DNA of 64,000 nucleotides from Morella rubra (taxonomy: Eukaryota; Streptophyta; Magnoliopsida; Fagales; Myricaceae): positions 3,909,928 through 3,973,927 of the forward strand of contig CM025855.1 of assembly GCA_003952965.2 (NCBI GenBank), in the 5' to 3' direction. The notes beneath the pieces were generated by a model. The model was given only the letters and a program-made list of their open reading frames with translations. It searched no databases and was not told the origin of the DNA. Shown in pieces: positions 1 through 13,559 of this stretch (positions are counted from its first letter, which is position 1; each line of letters starts with the position of its first letter). A program made the translations under genes and the position numbers.

Positions 1-1894
1 TAATATGTATCTTCTCTTTACATACCTACAGCTTTTTTACCTGTTCGTACAAACTGGTATAGAATCCATGGTTTTCGATCCCTCCTTTACAACAAATATT
101 TTAATTATTTAAATTATTCTGTTCGGCACTACATCGTCACTTTGTGCGTTGAGCTCTCTCTTGATATATATGGACTGACCGAACACTTATATGTTTTAAT
201 TGTAATCGGATTGAAATGTAAAGCAAGCTTTCAAATTCAGAATCTTTAACTCTGGTACCACTTGAAACTATCAATTATCTTAAAATTTTAAACTGCTAGG
301 AAGATATAGATTTTTATTATTTGGATGATATTCTTTTACGATGTAGTAACGAATTGGAACCAGATTCTCAGCTGGTTAAGTAATTCTCGGTATGAAGGGA
401 ATGAAACAGTGATTCTTTTGAGCTAAAAGATCACAAAGAATGATATTAGGATTCCCTCTAGCTCTTAATGTTTTTATAAAACTTATCAGTTCGTGTTTAT
501 CTGAGTGATCATGTGCGTTACTTTGCAGTCCTAGGTTGCTTCTTACTTTTGCTTCTATTTGGAATCTGCAGGGCACACTGTACAAGGGTGAGCAGGGATA
601 GAGAGAGAGTGCTACTGGTGAAGAGTACCTAATCTTCAAGAGAATTGAAACTTTTAGGCAAAGAACTCAAAACTGAGAAGACATTAATGCAGGATTGAGG
701 ATACGTATGTATTATCAACGCATGTATAAAGTTGAACAGCATATCGCATTCCGAGCCTATCTCTGAAACAGATCTTATTTGCTTGCTGGACACAATCTTA
801 CACAACTTTAATATGTGGTTTGCACACCAGAACATGCAGGTGTGTGCATGATAAAAGAAGAACAAGATGATCAGGAATCCAGATGACCTTTACAAAAAAC
901 GCGTTGACACACCTATTTCTCGGTAAGGGACAGTACACAGCTGAATACTCTCTTTTGATGATGAAGGAAATGGAGGTATTAGGGAGTGGATCATTGCAGG
1001 AGCAATGTTGAGGAGATACCTCAAGGTCGTCCGGCATCAGCGGGAGGATAATGTTGATCGTGGCATGGAGAATTGCGCACCCCGTGGCAAAATAAGGGCA
1101 GTCGGCCACCACACGCTAGAGAACTTACATGCACGAACTGGACGGCTTCAGACGTGTGCAAAGAGCGATTGCTGACCACTGTTATGCTCACAGGGTGAGC
1201 CACCGCACACTGAAGACGCAGAGGATTATCGCGGATTAAGACGAGGCAAACGGGAACTGAGTGGGTGGAAGAGGCTAACATTAGACCATGGAGGTGACTG
1301 GTGAAGCCTATACGTCGCTTTACATCGGCAGACTACTCATTTTGCCATAAGAGATCTTGAGGTGGAGAGATAATCTATATGCGTCACAATTCAAGATCAG
1401 AAGACCAAGATGGTGAGAGATAGTGACTCGGACCTGAATGAGGCCCTATCGAAGGCAGAGTACTGTGTTTAATAGATTCCTCTCATTTGTGCTTCTCTGC
1501 TAATTTCCATCACATAATTGAGTCCTCTGGCCGATCACACGTTGTTTAGACGATCGGGTACGCCGACACCTCCAACAGCACCTTGCTGCCGAACCAGGAG
1601 GGAGTTGGGGGAATAAAATTCTGAATTGCTCTATGCCCTTAACCCCAAACCCTTGTATACGTTTCTCTGGTCTGATGCATCCTAATAATGTAGGCCCTCC
1701 ACCTTTCCCGATCCGACTATAAACTTCTCCGGAAACCCAAGTGAGTAATTCATCAGTGGGTTATCAAGTATAAGATATGTTTCTTTTGCTTTAATTTCAT
1801 GCCATTCAATTTTCTTCATAATTTCTAGTCCAGATTCCCAAGAGATATCTTACAGAGATGAGTATGGATAGGCCGGCCTAATGGCCGGAGTTTA
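1..1894. other. Gene-less left edge
   Basis: I recognise no gene, RNA or transposon end here. From about 870 to 1550 the sequence is high in complexity, relatively rich in CG dinucleotides and poor in homopolymer runs, unlike the AT-rich intergenic DNA elsewhere in the window. Open frames are short and show no recognisable motif. The stretch lies immediately beyond the point where the neighbouring FAO pseudogene loses its C-terminal half, so it may replace deleted gene sequence. Confidence 0.4.
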
Positions 1895-4800
1895 CTATAA
1901 TAGTATCGCTCTTACCTTTGAGTCTGCCCCTACCACCTTATGGACCGATGTGATTATTCCGCCCTCATAGCTTTTACCCTTGAGCTCTGAATTTGATTCT
2001 GGAAAGTATCCCCAGGCCATGACTACAGGATGGAGATGAAGGTTACGGCCTATATTCCGGTTCTTCAATCCACTAGAGATCATTAAAACGGGTGTTGAAA
2101 GAGCCCCACATGCCGAGATTGTTGCTTTGGCCTCAATCTGCAGTACCTTTGTGATGTTGTTGCTCAAAGATTTTGCTATAACACCCAGGCATTTCTTTTT
2201 TCTTTTGCTTCGCTTCTTGTTCTCTGCCAGCATAAAGCTCTCAGCTTTACATCCTGTTAAGATCACTGCACCATGATCCACAGCATCTACAAGCCACGTA
2301 GTATCAGTCCCCTTTTTGTCTCCTTTTCTACATCCATAACCACAAGACCCACAGTAATGAGTCGACGAGGAATTCCGCGGCACGTAATCAACCTTAAGAC
2401 CTAAATTCTCACACCCTTTTCTCAGTACTTGATTTTGGAAGCCTTCCTCTACACAATTCTCTGTTACACCTATTCTCCCCCACACAGTATCCATAGCAGA
2501 AAGATATTCGGGGCTGCCAAACAGCGGGATCTGGTAGTCGTCGGCCCATTCCCGAAGCACCGTTTTTGGTGTTCTGATGGATGCTGACCAGTTAACAGCA
2601 GAACCGCCGCCTACTGTTGAAACCTGGAAAAATAAACACTGCCCCAAGATCAACTGCTCGAAAAGAGGCCTCCTGCTCATATAGTTTTTCCAATGAGGGG
2701 CCTTCTAAAGAAGAGTAGTCAGTAGCAGTGAAATAGTCGCCTTTCTCCAGAACAATAACCTTCTGCCTGACATGCAAGCACAGCAGCTGCAAACTCCTCC
2801 TCCGCACCCAGAACCAATGACTACAACATCACATTCAATTTTCAAGACGTCCTGCTTTGAGTCTAGTGTAGCTTCGATACCTTTTTCTGGGCAAGGGAGT
2901 GCAAAAGGGTGGACTCAGTTTCGTGTCGAGTCTCTACCAGACCCTTCTCCAGAGGCCTCTTTCGGGGACTTCACGTGGGTCCTCGTCAACGTCAACATGA
3001 TACCCAATGGCTTCCCATGCTGGGCTTTCAGCATTTTCATTGACCTGCAGAACGAGAAAACATTAAGGAAAATAAGATACTAAACCACCAATTTTCTTCA
3101 TGTTCTGTCGAGATTTAAATAAATTTTTTATATTTATTATAATGAAAGAAGATGAAATGAGTGATGATGAAAAAAAATGAACTAATTAATGATTAAATTT
3201 GTACACTCGAACACACCTATTTTAAGTAAACTAGAAGATTGAGAGAGACGAGTATGCGGCGAACAACTGACAGATCTCCTATGGGGTGAGGTGGCATGAG
3301 TCTATCCCGTTCTCCATTTCAGTTTTTCTACCGTTTTTTTAAATTTATAAAAAATTCTGCCCATTTTGTCCATTCCGTGATTACTTATATTTAGAGTATT
3401 GAAGGAAATGCAAGTATCCTTCCTAGATGCATTTTGGAATCATCAGCAACAGACTGGGACGCAGCTGGAGCTTTCAAACATAATGGGATAGAATAAATGT
3501 CCACCCGTGTCAAGATGTGATTAATTGAAAACCCATATGATGGGTCGCAGCTTATATCGATCAGCGACGTGTCACCAAAATTTAAAGTCACAGAATTGTA
3601 AAGTATCGATCCGCACCAAAATCTCGAATTTATCATGTAATCTAACCTAAAAGAATGAAAGGGAAAATCTTTAGGTGTAATACGTAATTACATAAATGAT
3701 TTGTTACGAAAAGAAACTAGTGGACCAACGTTTTTTCTTAAGTAACTTCAGGGTTTTTTATTTATAACATAGGATTTATTTCTATGATTTTTCTAGCAAA
3801 GGAGCATAAAAAATTGAGATTTAAAGGGAAACATTGGATACATAATATTTGTAGAAGCGAACGGCAGGAACGATTTAGGGAAGCACCACATTGTATATCG
3901 AATTCGAGCCTTGATTATGCAAAAAAAAAAAAAAACCAAAACATCTTTTCAGAGGCTCTCAAGGGGTAACCAATTTCTTCGGGTAAAAATATATGACAAA
4001 GACAATCGGTTACATAGACTACTAGCATTCATTTTCAAAAAAAAAAAAAAAAACACCTGCCTTTAAACGAAATCAAATTAATGTGTTCCAGGAGATTATT
4101 TCTTTTTTTTTTTGGGGCGCGGGGGGATTTTCAATGGAGAATGATACTTTTAAGCAGTTTTTTTTTTTTTTGGGAATTTGTGAAAATTATTTAGGAGTGT
4201 GTAAGTAAATTTTTGAAGACATAGAAGTTAGTGTAAATTGAAGATATTTTATAGTAATTAGTATAAGTATAAAAGTGAAAAGCGAGAAAATTTTAATAAA
4301 TATTATAATAAAAAAGATTATTTATTTAAAAGAGAGAGGAATATTATTTTATAGATTTTAATCTGACCCGAAATTTTAATAGCAAAATTTTGAGAAACAA
4401 ATGCCTCTTAAAATAAAGATGAAACTTTACAAAAAAATTTAGATTTTTTGTTTTTTACACAATGACTTTGACACATTACACGTAAAAAAATTATTAATGA
4501 ATGACAATTTGCACCATTCATACAAAAATAGTCATGCTTATTGCTAGTTTGGTGTTCTTGTGTTCATTTTACAGTCTTATGACTATTGGTAGTTCCGTCT
4601 GTTAAGTCGAGTTTAACTATTAGATCTTTAAATCTGATTTATTGTAAAGTCTTTAAAATCTGTTTAAGTGTTTCACTAGCTTTCGTTTTTAGATATGTGT
4701 ATTTATATCCTGGATATTAATACTCTTAATTTTCCCCTATAAAAAAAATTATTTAAATCACTTAATAGATGACAACTTTATGGCAAACTTTAATGGACGT

Positions 4801-6069
4801 TTTGTATTAGTTTAATACTAAAGATTCGTTCAGGTCAAGACTGTAAAATATTTAGATTAGAATAATACTATAGTTTGAGAGTGTTTATTACGTTGTTAGA
4901 ATGTTAAATATATATATAATAACCCAATAAATAGTTTGAAAGCCAAGAGAACCAGAAACATAAAAATAAATTAAAAATAAAAAAATCGAATAAACGGCGT
5001 GGCGTGTTTGGGATGAAATGGTAGCATGTGACCACCCATTTTCATGAAAATCGTAGATATGGGCGGCCCTTCTGTGAAATTCATAAAAAGCAAAGAAGAC
5101 GTGAATGCTATATATGACGGACTTTTTGGAAGGTAATGTAGAGGGGAAAAACCCTCCATAGTCCATGATCAAACAGTATTAAAGCTTTAAGCTTGTAATC
5201 TTGTTACCGGAGAGAGAAACAGGTCAAATAGAATTGCAGAGTTAGGGGCCTTACCCGTGAAAAGAATATGAGAGGCACAAGGCTTTGATGTAAGAAACGC
5301 AAGCCTTATTGGTGTCATAATCTAGTCTGAAACCCCTTCTGCACAAATTTCTCTCTATTCTCCAAGGACATGCGAGAAAAGTTGCATATGAAGGGCCATT
5401 TCTCGCTAACGCAGAGAGATCCACAAAACAGTAAGGTGCCCAACCTAGTCGCCAGCAACCATAAAACAACTCTCACCAGTATCAGCCTTCTATCACGGCC
5501 CTCTTCACCAAAATCTCCGCAACCTGTTTGCATTCCAATATGAAAATGTTAAAGAAAAAAGGAAAAACCTATTTGAGGATTGACTATTGATAGTATTTTA
5601 TGCTGAAGTTTGCCAATTCATTTTAAAGCACTATGAATAAGAAGTATCTCATTATAGAACAATAACGTAAAAAGTAGACATGCATGATGCATGCCTACTA
5701 GAAATTGAATGAACTGTTAAGCCTTTTCATGCCAGAAAACGATTAAGATCTTCCAATGTGTCTTACTAAATATACATATAAGTCATATAATGCACCCATG
5801 CGATCGAGAGAGAGAGAGAGAGAGAGAGAAACAGGGCACCTGATCAGGGAGCGGAGGTTGAGAAGCCAGAAGCTCTGCAGAAAAACTGCACACAGCATTT
5901 GTAGGTTGACCTTCATTTGGCGCCTCCAAAGAATTCAATGGCAGAGGCGGCAGTATAGTCTCGCAAATGCTAGCCAGTGATTGCATCTCAGCTGCTGTGA
6001 ACCCATGACTGTATTTGCTTCTTCCAGCCTCCTTCCCTCCCTCAACAAAGGATGGCTATTTCTTCTCAT
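1895..6069 (-). pseudogene. Long-chain-alcohol oxidase (FAO) pseudogene
   Basis: This is the remnant of a GMC-family, FAD-dependent membrane oxidase that converts long-chain fatty alcohols to aldehydes. Three exons can be placed. Exon 1 (about 5840-6069) starts at an ATG at 6069 and later reads SKYSHGF and SLASICETILPPLP. Exon 2 (about 5255-5523) holds the membrane segment, with [12 protein letters not shown] and [10 protein letters not shown]. Exon 3 (about 1895-3044) has PAWEAIGYHVD, the dinucleotide motif [23 protein letters not shown] and [18 protein letters not shown], and ends near DSKVRAI. Acceptors (CAG/gtc at 3044, CAG/gtt at 5523) are still visible, and intron 2 is about 2.2 kb of AT-rich DNA. 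The frame shifts at least once in exon 1, two or more times in exon 2 and about four times in exon 3. The C-terminal catalytic part is absent. A run of consensus indels could also come from poor assembly, but the missing C-terminus argues for a true pseudogene. Confidence 0.85.
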
Positions 6070-8340
6070 CTCTCTCTCTCTATGTCTGTCTATGTCCCCC
6101 TTCAAAAGTCTCTAATAGAGGGTGCTACAGCCTACAGCTTACTTTACCCCTTTGTTTGGTTGGTAAAGAAGACAATCACATATAACCCTTGAGATTGCTT
6201 ACGTCTTGGGAAGATGATCGTCCCGTTACCTCCATCTTATAAAGCCTTTTTCTTGCCTTGAGCATTAAACAAACTTACTAAATGCTATGCACAAGAGCCA
6301 CTAATTGCAAGACACACTGAAAGAGAGAGACTGAAAAAGGACACATTTCAACTCCAGCAGTAGCTCCCCCCTAATATAAATAATATATGATTATTTAGTC
6401 AACTGATCGGTTGGCAAACAAGAAGGTATATTTACCTATGCGATACTGAGGCGGCTAACTCTGGAGCATGGATGGCATACGAGTTACCAGAACCATGTCA
6501 TACACCCAAATGGGGGGGCCATAGTTAATTCGATGTGCAATGCTGCATTTAAGTCGATTACGGGAGGAAACACACTGAGATACGTGCGTCCGAGTGCAAG
6601 CTTCGTTGCGTAATTGTGAGGTCGAGAGTATCGAGATAAACGACATGAGTACGAAGGAGAGGTAAGAAAGAAGTTGAGAGAACGCTACGATGACTTCCAC
6701 CCCATGAATAGCGACATAGGAGCCTCATACGGTAACGGCTGTGAACCTTCCGGAATCGTTTTCAGGCGGTCCGGAGAGGTCGAGGTCTCTTTGGGTAGTT
6801 TGGAATTATGCAACTCTGATTCGTGTCTTAAAGTCAAAAGTTTCTATTTTCTTTTGTTATTATTTACACACGATGGATAACCTGCTTGTGTAGAGGAGAA
6901 CACTTATGGATTCGGGGTTCAATTCATATAACAGTGTCAAAAATACATAGCAGTAAGTTGTAGGAGTGATTAAAGACGTTAGACGAGGTAATCCAGTTTA
7001 AGATGCTATCTCTCCATGTGGCACAAATTTTTCTGTAGGGAAAAGATACTATTAAAACATGGAAGGTTGATAACCAATATCACATAGAGCTATTTGCTGG
7101 AAAGTTATATCTATCAACATATGACTGAGCCGTCCTATAAAGCAGTCCCACGAACAAGTATACCGATATGGTTTTATACTGCTCTATAATGAGAATGGAG
7201 TCTGTTCTGCTTCATGCTATTCCACCAGTATGAAATTTAGCTGGTTCTTCTCGATTTTATCCCTTCCTCTTCGCATGACACAGGTAGATGAGCTGTGCGC
7301 GTAACTGGTTTACACGTGATCTCCACTTGTACGCGCTCCGCACTTCATTCTGTATTCCATGCTTGGTGCTACGCCTCGTCAAGTAGGTCTTCTTTGAGCA
7401 TCCTGAAAACACGCTGACAATCGCACATTGTGTGAGATGAGGGCGTTACAACACTGGACAAATCAATATGTATGGTCACTTAGTTGAAAGATAGGTGGGC
7501 ACTGGCGCTAATAATACAATGCTCATGAGCTCGGCCACCGATACCTAATGAAGAGTCCGTAGATTTAGTATTCTTATGCTGGAGACTCATTACGATGGCG
7601 GAGACTTGAAGAGATCATACTACTAATTGCGTATACGAGAGCTAGTGCGTCTAAACAGGCTCTAGAGTGACGTGGTACAAAGTTGTATCTCCCTCTATGG
7701 GCACTGTAATGTAATCCATTGGCTCAGTACTTTGCCTTGTACTAAGTCATTAATGCGAGAGTCCTTCGCTCTGACCAGTGTGAAGTTCATAGCAAATTGG
7801 GCTGGCGGAATCAACCTACGAATTCGCACCAAGGGTTCATAAGAATGGGGCATAGGTCATCGAGTGTTGTGGCATTATAAGAAACGAGAGGGAACAATGT
7901 TATGTACAGGTAAAAAGAATTGTTTCTATTTACGTTATACTAGAATAAGACAACACACAACATTATTGGCTCACTTTAGAAAATTACAACAGTACTAAGC
8001 AAAAGAAAATGCTTTAACCATAAGCAAATAGGATCTGTAAATTGCCTCCAGTCAATGCCCTGATGAGAAGCAAAACAAAATGTACTGGAATCCAAAGGCT
8101 CAAATAAAGTGAAAATGCGCTTAACTATACAACTATTATCCTCAGTCTGCCCATCTACAAAATCGACATAATATGTTTAAAATATTATAAACATAATAGT
8201 ATTCTAGAAAATCAACATGAGGCCTATTTCAATCTCTATGATAACTTAAACTTCAATAAATATCTTACACATTATTTCAAACATCTTACTCCGCTGCTGG
8301 TACTTTCTCCTAGAAAATGCCAAGAGGTTTCGAGCAAGCA
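6070..8340. other. Intergenic stretch with high-complexity island (about 6430-7900)
   Basis: No gene is recognised. The first 350 bases are ordinary AT/CT-rich promoter-side DNA of the FAO pseudogene. From about 6430 to 7900 the base composition turns nearly balanced, CG dinucleotides are frequent (for example five in 7321-7380) and homopolymers are rare, yet no reading frame is longer than about 80 codons. Ordinary AT-rich sequence returns at about 7910, next to the 3' side of the WD40 gene. Confidence 0.45.
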
Positions 8341-11300
8341 TCATACCTCTGATAAGTGCCTCCACACTGCTGGGCGATCTCTTGATATGATGAGAGCACG
8401 AGATGATAAGTAATCAAAGGAAGGTGAATACATGTCATCTGGACCAATGATGTCTCTCACTTTCTGCATGTTTCCAGAATCAACAGTGAAAGGCTCCAAC
8501 AAATCATCGCTCAAGGCATCGAAAACAAATAGCCCCAGCCCACAGACGCCCATGACGAGGTTTGAATTTCCCCATACTTGTGTCATTGCTGTGCAATGGA
8601 AGTGCGCATTTGATTCTGGCATAGCATAAGTGCTAAATAGCCTTTGTTTGCGCAATGAGAACCGTTGAACCTGTGAAGAAGGCTGCCTTCTCCCACCTGA
8701 CCTTACTGTAGAGCAGCCAAGAAAGATAAAATCTCCACGAGAGGAAACTGACTGCACACTGACCCCAAGTGTTGGTATCTTAAGACCTACACCAGATGGG
8801 TGGCGAAAGTCCAAAACATTAATGGAATCAGGGGTGCAGAAAACACCATCATTTCCTTCTGCTTCCGAGGAACTTACTCTGCATTTATCATGAATCAACC
8901 ATGTTAGAGCTGCTAAAGAAAATTTGGTGACAAATTTTTCATACTTGTATTTAACTGCACCAATGAGAAGACTTACATAGCATTCATATCCATGACATGT
9001 TCGTTTTGAGAAAATTTTAAAATTTTAAGTATGATGTGAATATTTAAGTGATATTTGAGCTTTATTAGCATGAGTGTAGAAGTTATTTAGTTGTATTAGT
9101 ATTTGTAAAAAAGATAATGTTAAGTTGTATTAGTATGCGTGTAGGAGTAATGTTAAGATTGTAAGTTTAAAAAGTTAGATTCAAATTTTAAATTTTTTAA
9201 CCAAACGAACATGTCTGCACTGCTGGCATCTCCCTATATGGATACATCCTTTTGCCTAGAGAAACAACCAATAACCAGAAGCAGAAAACTATGAGCGTTG
9301 AAATAAGATACAAGTACTATACAAGAAAATAAATTGTCCTGAAAACACAAATACAGCCCACCTACAGAGAACAAATTGACCAAGCTACGGGGATAACCAA
9401 GCAAACCGTGCGAACCCAGAAACGTAGACAAAAAAGCACGAGGACAATGTAAATACAGTGAAGCAAGCAAATCGAGAAAGTTGGTGCTCACCTTTGACGA
9501 ACCCCACCGCCTAATTCAGCATCTGTGTTGTTCACATGAAGAGCAGAAATTTTTCGGCCACATGAAGACACCGATGACAGTGCTTGAGGACTCAGAGAGT
9601 TCACATCCCACACAGAAATTGTTTCTGCTTCAGCTAGAACTACTTTTCCTCTGTTTCTCCATTGTAATGGGCTTGAATAATCCATTGTTAACACGGGCTT
9701 CTGCACCTCCCATTTCATAACTTGCTCCCCATCCCGGATATCAAACATTTTCACTCCTTTCTGACAGCTGACAGTTGAAACGATAAGAGGTCCACAGGGT
9801 TTATACCAGAATTGTTGACTTTCCGGGGCAAGGATATTTGATAAAGCATTTCTTCTGTGAACAATATTATTGTTCAAGGGAGCCAGTACTGTTCTTGAAG
9901 TGGTTGTTCCATCCTCAATTTGGAAAGCTCGCACATCTTTGGTGTAAAAGTCCCAGGAGCAAAAACCTGAATCCATAGCATTCCCAGCAGATGCAGCAAC
10001 AACATATCTTCCCGAGCAACCATCTGCCCCAGGGGCACGAAGTATCCAACAATCCCTCCATATATCAGATGATAGTCCCGTCGGGGGCTTGTACTCAGAC
10101 TTCTCCTGAAACAAGGACTGTTCATAAGCGGAACAAATCCATCATAAATTACAGTGCTAACTCTTTGTTTATGTCCGTGATGCAACAATATCTGTATCAC
10201 TCAAAAAACATGTAACTTAGCCCATTGATATAAACAAGCTTCAGGTTTCCGAAAGAAAGGTAAATATAGAAAAGATAAATTACCGAATCAAGACTTCAAA
10301 CAAAACAATCAATCCGAAGTAAATCACTGATTTTTTTTCCTAGGCAAATCATTGATTTATTGCATGTAGAAGTGATCTGAACTTATTGTAGTACTATTTT
10401 TTCAACTGGAGATTGACCAAATGAGACTATGAGTTCTCTAGGGGAAAGGAATTAGCAAATCAAACGGCATTTCAAGAAATGCAACTCCAATTAGATAACT
10501 AGATAGCCAACCTCGGAATTAGCAATATCATAAAATGAGCAAGAACCATCATTGTGTGCAAGAAGGACCGCCTCCCCTTCAGAGACAAACCATCCTCCTG
10601 TTGTGATTTTACGACCTATTTCATTCAGCTGATAGATGCTTGTATCTTCTGTCTCCTCACCCAGTATTACGTCCTGTCTATTTTCCTGATCATCAAACTC
10701 GTCGAGTCTCTCATCAGTTGTGAGAACTAACTCAACATCACCCTTTCCGTTGGATCTATGTGAAGAATCTTGTGCTCCTCCAGATGTTGCACCATCCATT
10801 TCTTGAACTTCACAATGTTCAAACTCAGCCTGACCATCCCTTCTGGTGACTTGACTTTTCTCCTTATTCAGGGAAGCTAAGAACTCAGCTGCTATTGGGT
10901 TCTCGTCAATGGGGCTAAACGACTTCCCATTCACTTTTGACTCACAATTCGGCTCCACAGCGTGGGATTCATGACTTTGAGGGATTTCTGACGTTGCTTT
11001 CAGAGATGCCCGATTTTTGAGCAACCTATGATGAGGAAAGAGTCTAGCTTCCAGTTCATCGCTACTCAATCCTTTGACCGAACTTTTAGAATTATCAGCT
11101 TCCTTGCTATTTCCCTTCTCAACTATTCTGCTTTCCCCATCACCAACTGGTTTTGACGAGGCAATTTTACCACCCACTTCACCTGCAACATTACCCATTG
11201 CCTTCTGAATCCCAGAGATCTTGTCTTGAATATCTGAAAGTATCACCTTTGAGGCATCCGGGTTATTCATATCCAACATCTCCTTGGTCTTCTTAATATC

Positions 11301-12167
11301 TGACGCAATCCTCTTGACCTTCCCTTCCAAAAAAGCAAGCTTCTCGTGAAGCTTGCTTGGATACTTGTTACCAATAACCACTTCATTTAACACCTCCCGC
11401 TTCAGTATCTCTGGAACCTTCCCATTATCCAAAGACTTCTTACCACTCTCTTCTCTACACAAGTCAACGCCATTGCCAACGTTCAAAACCTCCCCAGCCT
11501 CAACGCGGTCTCGAGGTTTTTCATTCAAATTGAAAGCGGATCCTCTTGCCTTTCTCAAATTTGAGCCTAGGTTAACTTTACCATTGCCATTTTTCTTCAA
11601 AACTCTAACTTCGTTCAAATTGTGACCATTTTCCTCCACTTTCATTTCTGATACCTCACAACCCCAACTCCTTTTCTCCGAATTGGCACGAAGTTGGAAA
11701 CTTTCTTTACGGTCCCTTAAAACCCTAACCCCGTTCAAGTTCCCTTCACTCTCTTTCACACTGGAATCTCTAAGGCCCTTCTTTTGCTTCCCGATTTCCA
11801 TGCCCTTACCACCACTCACATCCACGGAAACCCTCCGATCCGAGAAAACCCGAATGAATTCAGAAGGGCTAGAGCTCCTACCTCTATGGGCCGACGATGT
11901 GGACCACCGAAAACGTGTATCGCAGTCATTCCCGGGACCCATTGACGCTGCGGCGGCCTTATCAAGGCGCGGCACGGCTCGAATCGTCGGCTTCTGGGTT
12001 GTGGCTCGGGGCCGAGAAGCGGGCCTGGGGTTCTCTTTGCCGGTAGATGAAGATTTCTGCAAATCGTTTTTGCTGGAGATCGAGATGGGGGTTAGAGTTT
12101 TGGACGGCTTGACAATGGCGGCCGGGACGCCATGGTCTTTGAGCCGGCGAGCCGATGAAACGGACAT
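8341..12167 (-). CDS. WD40/transducin-like KIN14B-interacting protein (At4g14310 type)
   Basis: Three exons join in frame: 10512-12167, 9492-10105 and 8341-8878 (stop at 8341-8343), giving about 935 residues. All junctions are consensus-like (GAG/gttggc, cag/GAG, AAAG/gtgagc, gcag/AGT). I chose the ATG at 12167 (MSVSSARRLKDHG) over an upstream in-frame ATG because the related plant protein begins this way. The N-terminal half is basic and low in complexity; a probable coiled-coil segment follows (KLHEKLAFLEGKVKRIASDIKK). The C-terminal half carries the propeller-like repeats, including SGFCSWDFYTKD, GVKMFDIRDGEQVMKWE and ETISVWDVNSL. Family knowledge: the Arabidopsis protein binds the kinesin KIN-14B, and the wider role is poorly known. 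The 3' end is taken at WRHLSEV-stop; a donor-like GAG/gtatga overlaps it, so one more exon cannot be excluded. Confidence 0.85.
8996..9213. mobile_element. MITE in intron 2 of the WD40 gene
   Basis: A 218-bp AT-rich element has inverted ends: CATGTTCGTTTTGAG on the left and, read from the right, CATGTTCGTTTGGTT. Both are followed by AAAATTTTAAAATTT-like sequence. It lies wholly within the intron between 8878 and 9492 and encodes nothing. The superfamily is not certain because no clear target duplication is seen. Confidence 0.65.
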
Positions 12168-13437
12168 TGAGGAGTTCGAAACAAAATATAGCGACAATGG
12201 TATGTGTTTTGCGGAGAGGAATAAATACGATGAAAGAGGAGCTGTTCTACTGTAATCAAATGTTAAGGAGACAGAGAAAAAGAAGGCAGATTGGGTGGCT
12301 TTGGGCGGGAAGTGAGAAAGTTTTGAATTTTGAATTTGTTCTGGAGGCTTGTGGCACATTTGCTCTCTCTTTTTTTTTTTTTTTTTTTTTTACACGCGTA
12401 AGCAGTAGAACTTCTCATTTTAAAATATTTTAATTTGTCCCTTTTTTTTTTGTTTTCGGGTATGCAGAAATCCTCAAGAGTGCATAAAAATATATGAAGG
12501 TTCGTTATCGTAACCAAAAGTACTCTATTTTTTTTCTCAGATTCTCATAGTAAGCCCCTGAAATAGGGGTGGCTCTAAGGCCTTAGGCGAAAATTCAAAA
12601 TGTGACTTTTGTAATTATAAAATAAAAAATATTAATGAATTGTATTTAAAACATATTTTTTATTAATTTTTGAGTTGCAAAATTATTTATCAAAATTATA
12701 TATCCAAGATTTGTTAATATATCAATTTTAATTGAAAATACTTATCATACAAGTACTTCGTTTTGAGATTAAATTAACTTTTCTATACAACAAATATAAC
12801 TTTAAAAAAGATTTTGAATAATAGTAGCTCAAGACTAAGCGACAAGTGATCTCGATCATAAAAATGATAAAAGATAAAAGTTATGAAACACCAAGAAATA
12901 ATAGCCATAAAAATAAAATGAATGAGAGGATTTTTCGTGTTTTTTATTTAAGACAAAGTCTAGTAGTTTCTCACATAATTTTGACAAGTACTTTATCAGT
13001 TAAGTCCTTTTAAATATAGACTTTTTAGCTTGTTAAGTGCATGCAAAGGTAAAAATAATAAATAGATTAAGTACCATGTTTAAATGTCTAGCAATTATTT
13101 TTAGTTTATTAAGTGTATGCAATGGTAAAAATAAAACAGATTAGGTGGTAGGTTTAAACATATATTAACATGAGAGTTTATAAGACTTTTAATTTTAATC
13201 AATTGACTCCTTTTAATTAAGGAGACTTTATAGGACTCATCAATTGACTAGTTATTCCTTTAATTAATAAGACTTTAAAAAAGGCCTCAAAAAATAAATA
13301 GTTAATGATTCATTCAAATAAGATATTTAATAGGCCTCTTTTTGGAATAATAAATTTAGTAAAAGTCTATACGAATAAATTAACTATATAACTTTTTATG
13401 TCAAATTTTTATTTGTAGGTAAAATTAAAAAAATTTG
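12168..13437. other. Upstream region of the WD40 gene and AT-rich intergenic DNA
   Basis: The first 200-300 bases are presumably 5' UTR and promoter, with a long T run at 12370-12391. From about 12566 a segment starting ggggtggctctaaggcctta resembles the ends of plant hAT-type elements. Everything to 13437 is very AT-rich and lacks open frames. I see no second end that would let me define an element. Confidence 0.4.
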
Positions 13438-13454
13438 GGAGCCTTCCTATTTTA
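13438..13454. repeat. Target-site duplication of the LINE (left copy)
   Basis: The 17-base sequence ggagccttcctatttta is repeated at 17744-17760 as ggagccttcctgtttta (one mismatch). The two copies bracket the LINE exactly, as expected from target-primed reverse transcription. Confidence 0.85.
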
Positions 13455-13559
13455 TTTATTTTGTAATCAAAACTGCCTTTATTCTCACTCAAAAACAAAT
13501 ACAAAACAAAGCTCTAATTCCTGCATACAACAAAAGAAAATGTAAAAGAAACTCAGAAC

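Noticed and set aside
3391-3636. Possible extra FAO exon (81 codons, minus strand)
   Set aside because: No FAO motif; exon 2 joins exon 3 directly in known family members, so this is intron sequence.
11353-12433. Plus-strand frames of 90-190 codons
   Set aside because: They are antisense shadows of the WD40-type gene's first exon, which has clear homology and splice sites on the minus strand.
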